Shown here piece by piece: positions 1 through 5,082 of a stretch of 6,760 bases of DNA. How positions within the stretch are numbered: the stretch's first letter is position 1; every line of letters begins with the position of its first letter. Both the position numbers and the translations under genes were made by a program. Origin of the DNA: CAMEON01 sp045643785 (lineage in GTDB: Bacteria > Bacillota > Clostridia > Oscillospirales > CAG-272); the NCBI GenBank assembly GCA_045643785.1, contig JAZRFR010000047.1, positions 1 to 6,760 of the forward strand, written 5' to 3'. The notes under the pieces are model-generated. The model ran no database searches, was not told the DNA's origin, and worked only from the letters and a program-made list of their open reading frames with translations.

Positions 1-359
1 TTTAAACCGTCGGCTCCTGCGGGGCCCTGGACACCCGGGGCTCCCGGGGCACCGGTAGCGGCTACACCCAGGGACACCCAGGTTTCCCCGCCGTCGTAGG
101 ACATTTCCCACTGGTTGGTGGTCTCGTTGATACGGAGGGTCGGGGTGATGCCCGCCGCGCCGCTGGCACCGGTCAGGGATGCCAACCACTCGGCCTCGCT
201 TCCTTGGAAGCCGTTCTCCACCGCCAGCTCATAGGCGGATTTGCCCGGGGCACCCTCTGCGCCGGGCTCCCCCTGCTTTGCGCAGGCGGTCAAGGCACCG
301 GCCATCAAAATCACGGCGAGAAGCATCGCCACCGTACACAGAATATGTCTGATCTTCAT
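1..359 (-). CDS. Collagen-like repeat lipoprotein, N-terminal part (cut by window start)
   Basis: Read on the minus strand from the ATG at 359, the frame stays open for 119 codons to the window edge, so the C-terminus is missing. Residues 1-25 form a lipoprotein signal peptide (KIR start, hydrophobic core, lipobox L23-T24-A25-C26), so the mature protein should be lipidated at Cys26 and sit on the outer face of the membrane. Gly-X-Y triplets follow at about 30-41, 64-70 and 103-118, as in bacterial collagen-like proteins. Between them are two short modules: residues 41-62 (SAYELAVENGF, then EAEWLASL), a motif common in collagen-like and phage-tail proteins, and 71-98 (ITPTLRI, WEMSYDGGETWVSLG), a small beta repeat often found with it. 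The start is supported by AGGAG 8 bases upstream and a consensus promoter. The role is unknown; surface adhesion or display is a guess. Confidence 0.85.
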   Translation of the reverse strand, partial: MKIRHILCTVAMLLAVILMAGALTACAKQGEPGAEGAPGKSAYELAVENGFQGSEAEWLASLTGASGAAGITPTLRINETTNQWEMSYDGGETWVSLGVAATGAPGAPGVQGPAGADGL

Positions 360-393
360 TGCACGATCTCCTATACTGATAATCTATGGGAAT

Positions 394-422
394 ATTATAC
401 AGCAAAAACGGCGGTTTGTCAA
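394..422 (-). promoter_or_regulatory. Sigma-A promoter of the collagen-like lipoprotein
   Basis: On the minus strand the -35 box TTGACA (422-417) and the -10 box TATAAT (399-394) both match consensus exactly, with a 17 bp spacer. Transcription should start near 387, leaving a leader of about 28 bases with the ribosome binding site AGGAG at 372-368. It fires away from the promoter at 475-503, so the 176-base gap between the two genes is a divergent control region. Confidence 0.85.
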
Positions 423-474
423 TGAAGCACGGGGCAGGTTCAGGATTTTATTTCGCAAAATTCGCCCAAAAGCC

Positions 475-503
475 TTGATTTTTACGTGAAAATGAAGTAT
501 AAT
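475..503 (+). promoter_or_regulatory. Sigma-A promoter of the E2-like acyltransferase gene
   Basis: The -35 box TTGATT (475-480) and -10 box TATAAT (498-503) are separated by 17 bp. Transcription should start near 510, giving a short leader with GGAGG at 525-529. The -35 boxes of this promoter and the divergent one are about 52 bp apart. I see no convincing operator palindrome between them, only a weak direct repeat of TTCGC at 452 and 461. Confidence 0.8.
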
Positions 504-535
504 GAATTGAATGTAAACTACAATGGAGGATGCCC

Positions 536-1495
536 ATGAACAACGAAATGAATACCGCTGTTGAGACACCCGAGACCGTCAATACCCCCGCCGCAGAGCC
601 CCGCTTGCCCCGCCCTCCCAAGCGCAAGAAAAGATGGGGTGACCGCAAGGACGGCCGTCTGGTCCGCACCGCTCAGCCCATGAACAAGATGATGGCCTTC
701 ATCATGAAGGATCGCGCCGATGCTCTGAACTACTTTGCCGACGAGATGGATGTCACCGAGACCGACGCCTTCTGCAAGCAGATGATCGCCGACGGCTACG
801 AGGGCTTCAGCTTCCTGCACATTATGCTGGCCGCCTACGTCCGTACCATTTCTCAAAAGCCCGCTCTGAACCGCTTCATCAGCGGTCAGCGCATCTACGC
901 CCGCAACAACATTGAGGTCAACATGACCATCAAAAAGGACATGCGGGAGGATTCCCCCGACACCTGTATCTCGGTCATTTTCGAGCCCGACGATACCATC
1001 ATCGACGTCTACGAGAAGTTCAACGCCGCCGTCATGAAGGAAAAGGAAAAGGAAGATCTGGACTCGGGCTTTGACAAGACCGCGGGTACGCTGGCTTCCC
1101 TGCCCCGTCCCATTCTCCGTGCCGCCGTCAGCCTGCTCTTCTGGCTGGATTATCACGGCTGGATCCCCAAGTCGCTGACCGATCTTTCCCCCTTCCACGG
1201 CAGTATGATCATCACCTCCATGGGCTCTCTGGGTATCCGCCCCATCTACCACCATATCTACAACTTCGGTAACCTCCCCGTCTTCATCTCCTACGGCGTC
1301 AAGCGTACCGTGTACAAGCCCAAGCGGGACGGCTCGATGGAGCAGAGACGAATGATGGATCTGAAGGTCGTCACCGACGAGCGCATTTGCGACGGCTTCT
1401 GCTACGCCGCCGCCTTCAAGATGATCCGCCGTCTGGTGGAGCATCCCGCCGTGCTGCTCAAGAGACCCGAGCAGATCTTCGAGGATATTGATTGA
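536..1495 (+). CDS. Stand-alone E2-type (2-oxoacid dehydrogenase) acyltransferase-fold protein lacking the catalytic His
   Basis: The protein has 319 residues and resembles the catalytic domain of dihydrolipoyl acyltransferases (E2; fold shared with chloramphenicol acetyltransferase). Residues 1-27 are low-complexity and Pro/Ala-rich, and 28-43 are strongly basic (KRKKRWGDRKDGR). The acyltransferase-like part runs from about 44 to 315. SMGSLGIRPIYHHIYNFG at 228-245 matches the E2 strand and turn before the active site. The active-site region reads VTDERICDG (279-287): the Asp and Gly of the HxxxDG motif are kept (D286, G287), but the His position is E282. There is no lipoyl or E3-binding domain and no dehydrogenase gene nearby, so this is not a normal E2 subunit. 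From memory, other clostridial homologues annotated as subunit E2 share DERICDG, which suggests a family trait. The ATG at 530 touches GGAGG, so 536 (6-base spacing) is the better start. Substrate and role are unknown. Confidence 0.8.
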   Translation: MNNEMNTAVETPETVNTPAAEPRLPRPPKRKKRWGDRKDGRLVRTAQPMNKMMAFIMKDRADALNYFADEMDVTETDAFCKQMIADGYEGFSFLHIMLAAYVRTISQKPALNRFISGQRIYARNNIEVNMTIKKDMREDSPDTCISVIFEPDDTIIDVYEKFNAAVMKEKEKEDLDSGFDKTAGTLASLPRPILRAAVSLLFWLDYHGWIPKSLTDLSPFHGSMIITSMGSLGIRPIYHHIYNFGNLPVFISYGVKRTVYKPKRDGSMEQRRMMDLKVVTDERICDGFCYAAAFKMIRRLVEHPAVLLKRPEQIFEDID

Positions 1496-1528
1496 TCCTC
1501 CGTTAATTTTTTAAAAACGCGCCATCAT

Positions 1529-1566
1529 AAAAAGCGAGGACGTCCCGTCGGTTGCCCTCGCTTTTT
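1529..1566 (+). terminator. Intrinsic terminator after the E2-like gene
   Basis: AAAAAGCGAGG (1529-1539) and CCTCGCTTTTT (1556-1566) form a perfect 11 bp stem with a 16-base loop, and the 3' arm ends in a run of five T. It begins 33 bases after the stop codon and ends 29 bases before the asparaginase start. The A-run on the 5' side would also allow it to work in the opposite direction, although no gene points that way. Confidence 0.8.
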
Positions 1567-1595
1567 CACCCCATTTCACATCAACAGGAGTACCT

Positions 1596-2612
1596 ATGCG
1601 CCGCATTCTTCTTCTCACCACAGGCGGTACCATTGCCTGCCGCGACAGCGGCCACGGTCTGGCCCCCGCCCTCACCGCCGAGGATCTGCTTGCCGCCGTC
1701 CCCGCCGTCACCCGCGTCTGCGAGGTGGAGACGCGCCCGCTGTTCAATCTGGATTCCACCGATATGACCCCCAAGGAGTGGATGGCCGTAGCCGCCGCCA
1801 TTCGGGACGCCTACGACCACTTCGACGGCTTCATCGTCACCCACGGCACCGATACCCTGGCTTACGCCGCCGCTACCCTGTCCTGTCTGCTCCGCCACAG
1901 CGAAAAGCCCATCGTCCTGACGGGAGCTCAGCTCCCCATGGGTGTTCCCGGGTCGGATGCGGCGGGGAATCTCACCGACGCCTTTACCTGGGCGCTGTCC
2001 GAGGGGGCGCGAGGTGTCCGCATCGTCTTCGCGGGGCGGGTCATCCGCGGTCTGCGGGCCAGAAAGCGCCACACCACCGACCCCGACGCCTTTGAGAGCG
2101 TAGGTTGTCCCGACACCGCCCTTCTGCGGGACGGTCAGGTCATCCGCTACGGGGTGCCCGTGGGAGAAGGGATGGGCACCGTCACCGACAGTCCCCTCAT
2201 GCCGCCCCATGAATTTTCCGATGTGCTGGACACCCGCATTGCCCTGGCACAGCTGACCCCGGGCATGTCCCCCTTTATCCTGCGTCACATGGCCGAGGGT
2301 CTGCACGCCCTCATCGTGGAGGGCGTGGGCATCGGCGGCATTCCCGACACGCTGGTGCCCGTTCTGACCCGCATCGCCGAGAGCGGGGTTTATCTCATTC
2401 TGACCTCCCAGGTTCCCTATGGAGCGAGTGATTTCACGGTCTACCGCGCCGGCCGCCGCATCCACGATGCCTGCGGCGGACAGGTGGTCACCGCAAGGGA
2501 TATTCCCTCCGAGGCGGCCTTCGCCGCGGCCATGTGGGCCATGGCGGTGAGTCGGGATCGGGATGAGATGGCGGAGAATTTTGAGGAAGTCCTGCGAGGG
2601 GCGGATCTGTGA
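1596..2612 (+). CDS. ansA: L-asparaginase (asparaginase/glutaminase family, bacterial type I-like)
   Basis: This enzyme hydrolyses L-asparagine to L-aspartate and ammonia. It has 338 residues, a usual length for the family, and no signal peptide, so it should be cytoplasmic. The first catalytic motif TTGGTIA is at 8-14 (nucleophile T12). NLDSTDMTP at 51-59 is the substrate-binding segment. The second motif VTHGTDTLAY is at 81-90, with T85 and D86 as part of the Thr-Asp-Lys triad, and the Lys is most likely K157 in RARKRHTTD. GVGIGGIPD at 243-251 belongs to the C-terminal domain that completes the active site. All expected catalytic residues are present. AGGAG at 1586-1590 lies 5 bases before the ATG. 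No good promoter is visible between the upstream terminator and this start, so expression may depend on read-through. A hairpin-rich element begins 6 bases after the stop. Activity on glutamine cannot be judged from sequence alone. Confidence 0.93.
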   Translation: MRRILLLTTGGTIACRDSGHGLAPALTAEDLLAAVPAVTRVCEVETRPLFNLDSTDMTPKEWMAVAAAIRDAYDHFDGFIVTHGTDTLAYAAATLSCLLRHSEKPIVLTGAQLPMGVPGSDAAGNLTDAFTWALSEGARGVRIVFAGRVIRGLRARKRHTTDPDAFESVGCPDTALLRDGQVIRYGVPVGEGMGTVTDSPLMPPHEFSDVLDTRIALAQLTPGMSPFILRHMAEGLHALIVEGVGIGGIPDTLVPVLTRIAESGVYLILTSQVPYGASDFTVYRAGRRIHDACGGQVVTARDIPSEAAFAAAMWAMAVSRDRDEMAENFEEVLRGADL

Positions 2613-2636
2613 ATTGGAGTTTGCAGGAGAACGTCT

Positions 2637-2666
2637 GGGGGGAACTTCTTAAAAGAAGTTCCCCCC
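2637..2666. repeat. Hairpin 1 of the composite element
   Basis: GGGGGGAACTTCTT (2637-2650) pairs perfectly with 2653-2666, leaving AA at the centre, so in practice a stem of about 12 bp with a six-base loop. The base of the stem is six G-C pairs. There is no T-run after it on the plus strand (CCCCCC is followed by GGACCCCC), so it is not a classical intrinsic terminator even though it lies just after the asparaginase gene. Confidence 0.85.
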
Positions 2667-2676
2667 GGACCCCCTT

Positions 2677-2726
2677 CAAGAACTTTCAAAAAAAAATGAT
2701 TTATCAATGTTTTTTGAAAGTTCTTG
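2677..2726. repeat. Hairpin 2 of the composite element
   Basis: CAAGAACTTTCAAAAAA (2677-2693) pairs perfectly over 17 bp with 2710-2726 around a 16-base AT-rich loop that holds the small inverted repeat TGAT/ATCA. It shares the GAACTT/AAGTTC core with hairpin 1, so arms of the two hairpins could also pair with each other in alternative folds. Confidence 0.85.
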
Positions 2727-2731
2727 GGACC

Positions 2732-2761
2732 CTTAAACCCTTTTTTCAAAAAGGGTTTAAG
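2732..2761. repeat. Hairpin 3 of the composite element
   Basis: CTTAAACCCTTTTT (2732-2745) pairs perfectly over 14 bp with AAAAAGGGTTTAAG (2748-2761), leaving TC at the centre. It follows hairpin 2 by five bases. No T-run follows the 3' arm on the plus strand. Confidence 0.85.
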
Positions 2762-2803
2762 CCGCCGGAGGCCGCTCTCCCGCTCCCCTGCAAACCCGAA
2801 TTC

Positions 2804-2831
2804 TGCATAATGCTCTGCATATTTGCATATT
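2804..2831. repeat. TGCATATT tandem repeat with a related third copy
   Basis: TGCATATT occurs twice in direct tandem (2816-2823 and 2824-2831), preceded by the near copy TGCATAAT (2804-2811). The cluster lies just outside the hairpin element and 45 to 72 bases before the -35 box of the symporter promoter. It may be a regulator-binding site or simply AT-rich spacer; nothing here decides between them. Confidence 0.4.
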
Positions 2832-2875
2832 TTCAAACCAACTAAAATTTTTCCGCATAAATTTCCGAAACCCTC

Positions 2876-2904
2876 TTGACAAAACCTTCACAATGGTTTA
2901 TAAT
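2876..2904 (+). promoter_or_regulatory. Sigma-A promoter of the T-box/symporter transcript
   Basis: TTGACA (2876-2881) and TATAAT (2899-2904) match consensus exactly, with a 17 bp spacer and AT-rich sequence upstream. Transcription should start near 2911, immediately before the first stem of the T-box leader, which fits a riboswitch-controlled transcript. With so strong a promoter, regulation is likely to rest mainly on the leader RNA. Confidence 0.88.
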
Positions 2905-2910
2905 AGGCGC

Positions 2911-3253
2911 ATTAAAAGCGACGAGCGGAAACCAGTAGACCGCTACGACCCGCACAGAGAACCGTCGGTTGGTGCAAGACGGAGGGGGCGTTACGGTTGA
3001 ATTACATTCCGGGAGCTGTGGTCTCGAAGCAAAACTCCGACGGGAGGGGAGCTAAGGGGTCAACGGGATCGCCCGTTACAGCGATGAGGCATACAAGGTC
3101 GGCGTAAGCCGGGCGGCAGGAACAACCGCCCCGTGAGCGTTCTCCCCACGTGCCCGACGAGGTTCCCCCCTGTGAGGGGAGGAATAAATTGAGGTGGTAC
3201 CGCGGTATATCCGCCCTCTTTCCGTCGAACGGAGGAGGGGCGGTTTTCTTTTT
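2911..3253 (+). promoter_or_regulatory. T-box riboswitch leader, probably tRNA-Tyr specific, controlling the symporter gene
   Basis: T-box leaders bind a specific tRNA; the uncharged tRNA stabilises an antiterminator so that the downstream gene is transcribed. Stem I: GCGACGAG (2918-2925) with CTCG (3023-3026) then AAGC gives a basal stem with GA/AA pairing like the family's kink-turn. CGGAA (2926-2930) pairs with TTCCG (3007-3011), and GACCG (2938-2942) with CGGTT above. AGAGA is at 2956-2960, and the apical stem CCGTC/GACGG (2962-2966, 2978-2982) carries a GGTTGGTG loop. The specifier loop is GAATTACA (2999-3006), read best as UAC (3003-3005) followed by the usual A, meaning Tyr; UUA (Leu) is the alternative. 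TTCCCCCC with GGGGAGGAA (3163-3184) is a stem III. The T-box GAGGTGGTACCGCGG (3191-3205) forms a textbook antiterminator with CCGCCCTC (3211-3218): the bulge TGGTACC accepts a tRNA end with discriminator A, as tRNA-Tyr and tRNA-Leu have. Confidence 0.93.
3211..3253 (+). terminator. T-box-controlled intrinsic terminator
   Basis: The arm 3211-3225 (CCGCCCTCTTTCCGT) pairs with 3229-3243 (ACGGAGGAGGGGCGG), a 15-position stem with one C-A mismatch and a few G-U pairs, followed by TTTTCTTTTT (3244-3253). Its 5' arm uses the same CCGCCCTC that the antiterminator needs, so the two folds exclude each other. It ends 42 bases before the symporter start codon. Confidence 0.9.
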
Positions 3254-3295
3254 GCCCCGACTCCAAGCAACACTTCAATTTTGGAGGTATTCATC

Positions 3296-4918
3296 ATGTT
3301 CATCAAACTCGGTATGATCATTCTGTTCTTCGCCGTCACCCTTCTGGTGGGTGTCCTGTCTTCCCGCAAGGCCAAGGGCGTGGACGGCTTCGTGCTGGGC
3401 GGCCGCTCGGTTGGCCCCTGGCTCACCGCCTTCTCCTTCGGCACGTCCTACTTCTCGGCCGTCATCTTCATCGGCTACGCCGGACGCTTCGGCTGGGATT
3501 TCGGTCTGGCCTCCACCTGGATTGGTCTGGGCAACGCTTTTATCGGCTCTCTGCTGGCCTGGATGCTCCTCGGTCGCCGCACCCGCGTCATGACCCAGCA
3601 CATCGGCAGCCGCACCATGCCCGATTTCTTCGGTCTGCGCTACAAGTCCAAGTCTCTCCGTCTGGTCGCCGCTGCTATCGTGTTCATCTTCCTGATCCCC
3701 TACACCGCTTCCCTGTTCAACGGTCTCGCCCAGCTCTTCTCGGCCTCCTTTGACCTGCCCTACTGGGGTTGGGTGCTCATCATGGCCGTGCTGACGGGTG
3801 TGTACGTCATCGTGGGCGGCTACATGGGCTCGGCCGTCAACAACTTCATTCAGGGTCTCATCATGCTGGTGGGCATCGTGGCGGTCATCGCCGCTGTGCT
3901 GAATAACAACGGCGGCTTGATGGAAGCCATCGCCAAGCTGTCCGAGGGCTCCGCAACCACGACCGCAGGCACCGAACTCAAGGGCGCTTACACTTCCTTC
4001 TTTGGCCCTCAACCCCTTCAGCTTCTGGGCGTGGTCATTCTGACCTCCCTGGGCACCTGGGGCCTGCCTCAGATGGTGGGTAAGTTCTACGCCATCAAAG
4101 ACGAGAACGCCATCAAGAAGGGCACCATCATCTCCACCTTCTTCGCCCTCATCGTGGCCGGCGGCTGCTACTTCCTGGGCGGTTTCGGCCGTCTGTACGC
4201 CGACAGCGTTCCCCTCAACGACGCAGGTAAACCCACCTCTTTCGACGCCATTATCCCCGCCATGCTGAACTCTGTGGAGAATTCCCTGGGCACCGGCGGC
4301 GCATGGCTCATCGGCCTGGTTCTGATCCTGGTTCTGGCCGCCTCCATGTCCACCCTGTCCTCCCTGGCCATGACCTCCGCCTCCACCATCACCCTGGATC
4401 TCATCACCCCCCTCACCAAGAAAAAGAGAAGTGAGAAAGCCGACCTGCTCATTATGCGCCTCCTGCTGGCCGCCTCCATCATCATCGCCGCCGCCATCGC
4501 TATTCTGGTGGTCGTGAGCAAGGAAATCGCATCCAGACTCTACATATCCGACCTCATGGGCATCTCCTGGGGCACTCTGGCGGGTTGCTTCCTGGCGCCC
4601 TTCCTCTACGGTCTGTACTGGAAGAAGGTCACCAAGGCCGCCGTCTGGGCCAGCTTCGCCACAGGTCTCGGCATCACCCTGACCCAGTTCATCCTCAACG
4701 CCGTCTGCAAGATCACCTTTGAGAACCCCTTCCTGGCTTACTTCTGCGGCTCCTCCATCAACGCCGGTATGCTGGCTATGGTGGTGGGTCTGGTCATTGT
4801 TCCCGTGATCTCCCTCCTGACCCGCAAGTCCTGTCCCGAGGGCACCGAGGAGATCTTTGCCTGCTACGACCGCATGGTTACCGTCCCCGTAGGCACCGCT
4901 CTGGAGGACGAAGTCTGA
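3296..4918 (+). CDS. Sodium/solute symporter family (SSS) transporter, predicted amino-acid importer
   Basis: This 540-residue membrane protein should use the sodium gradient to import a small solute. It begins directly with a membrane segment (about 5-22) and shows about 12-13 hydrophobic segments, as usual for SSS (PutP/SGLT type) transporters. Family-like motifs are SYFSAVIFIGYAGRFGW (51-67), GGYMGSAVNNFIQGLIMLVG (174-193), LGTWGLPQMVGKFYAIKD (252-269) and SMSTLSSLAMTSASTITLDL (350-369); the last corresponds to the helix that holds sodium-binding Ser/Thr residues in this family. ATG 3296 is chosen over an in-frame ATG at 3194 because the extension would lie inside the T-box antiterminator and terminator, whereas GGAGG (3283-3287) sits 8 bases before 3296. 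Family similarity does not reveal the substrate. The T-box leader implies an amino acid, with tyrosine my first choice and leucine second. It is single-gene, closed by its own terminator. Confidence 0.9.
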   Translation: MFIKLGMIILFFAVTLLVGVLSSRKAKGVDGFVLGGRSVGPWLTAFSFGTSYFSAVIFIGYAGRFGWDFGLASTWIGLGNAFIGSLLAWMLLGRRTRVMTQHIGSRTMPDFFGLRYKSKSLRLVAAAIVFIFLIPYTASLFNGLAQLFSASFDLPYWGWVLIMAVLTGVYVIVGGYMGSAVNNFIQGLIMLVGIVAVIAAVLNNNGGLMEAIAKLSEGSATTTAGTELKGAYTSFFGPQPLQLLGVVILTSLGTWGLPQMVGKFYAIKDENAIKKGTIISTFFALIVAGGCYFLGGFGRLYADSVPLNDAGKPTSFDAIIPAMLNSVENSLGTGGAWLIGLVLILVLAASMSTLSSLAMTSASTITLDLITPLTKKKRSEKADLLIMRLLLAASIIIAAAIAILVVVSKEIASRLYISDLMGISWGTLAGCFLAPFLYGLYWKKVTKAAVWASFATGLGITLTQFILNAVCKITFENPFLAYFCGSSINAGMLAMVVGLVIVPVISLLTRKSCPEGTEEIFACYDRMVTVPVGTALEDEV

Positions 4919-4925
4919 TCCCCTC

Positions 4926-4964
4926 AAAAACCCCCGTTCTTTTATACAAAGAACGGGAGTTTTT
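4926..4964 (+). terminator. Intrinsic terminator after the symporter gene
   Basis: CCCGTTCTTT (4933-4942) pairs perfectly with AAAGAACGGG (4948-4957) around a TATAC loop. After one mismatch, C4931 pairs with G4959 and the flanking AAAAA (4926-4930) with TTTTT (4960-4964). The stem begins 8 bases after the stop codon and ends in a T-run, so the transporter transcript should stop here. Confidence 0.88.
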
Positions 4965-4997
4965 CCATGCAGATTGCGCAAAATTTATCAAAGGTAA

Positions 4998-5026
4998 TTG
5001 ACATTCTTTTTGCTCTTTGTTATAAT
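4998..5026 (+). promoter_or_regulatory. Sigma-A promoter of the CBM9-like surface protein
   Basis: TTGACA (4998-5003) and TATAAT (5021-5026) match consensus exactly with a 17 bp spacer. The transcript should start near 5033, at the foot of a small hairpin (CAGCC 5035-5039 with GGCTG 5052-5056). The ribosome binding site AAGGAGA (5068-5074) precedes the ATG at 5083. Confidence 0.87.
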
Positions 5027-5082
5027 GTAGATAACAGCCTCTGTGATAAGCGGCTGATCTGTTCTATAAGGAGAATACGAAC

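Larger units (their letters stand above)
2619..2795. repeat. Composite three-hairpin intergenic element bounded by 9 bp inverted repeats
   Basis: GTTTGCAGG (2619-2627) and CCTGCAAAC (2787-2795) are perfect inverted repeats enclosing three large, consecutive perfect hairpins (2637-2666, 2677-2726, 2732-2761). As RNA the whole block could fold as one closing stem with three arms. It contains no transposase or credible gene. From memory, similar runs (GGGAACTT hairpins next to TTAAACCC hairpins) recur between genes in gut Clostridia genomes, so I take it to be a copy of a dispersed repeat; that needs a genome search. It sits between the asparaginase stop and the symporter promoter and may act as a transcription barrier or mRNA 3'-end stabiliser. 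Confidence 0.7.

Noticed and set aside
530..535. Upstream start codon of the E2-like gene
   Set aside because: The ATG at 530 directly abuts the GGAGG motif, so a ribosome bound there would use the ATG at 536.
518..1444. Long minus-strand open frame opposite the E2-like gene
   Set aside because: It mirrors the codon bias of the plus-strand gene, has no family resemblance, and is rich in Gly/Val/Asp/His as expected of an antisense shadow. The plus-strand gene has a promoter and ribosome binding site.
1581..2465. Long minus-strand open frame opposite the asparaginase
   Set aside because: Low-complexity Gly/His/Gln-rich translation with no recognisable motif; the asparaginase on the plus strand has all its catalytic residues.
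2637..2666. Hairpin 1 as the asparaginase intrinsic terminator
   Set aside because: The stem is strong but is followed by GGACCCCC rather than a T-run.
2619..2795. Insertion sequence or CRISPR array
   Set aside because: No transposase is present and no flanking target duplication is evident by eye; the hairpins differ from each other and lack the regular repeat-spacer layout of CRISPR.
2609..2845. Small plus-strand open frame across the hairpin element
   Set aside because: It consists almost entirely of the palindromic repeats, overlaps the end of the asparaginase gene and has no credible start signal.
3009..3013. Proline specifier (CCG) in the T-box, which would have suited a PutP-like proline symporter
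   Set aside because: These bases pair with CGGAA (2926-2930) in the lower part of stem I, so they are not in the specifier loop of the fold I prefer.
3194..3295. N-terminal extension of the symporter from an in-frame ATG at 3194
   Set aside because: It overlaps the T-box antiterminator and terminator and encodes a basic, non-hydrophobic stretch with no ribosome binding site; 3296 has GGAGG at good spacing.
3275..4981. 568-codon minus-strand open frame opposite the symporter
   Set aside because: Its length comes from the GC-rich codon usage of the membrane protein gene. The translation is Gly/His/Asp/Gln-rich, hydrophilic throughout and unlike any family I know.
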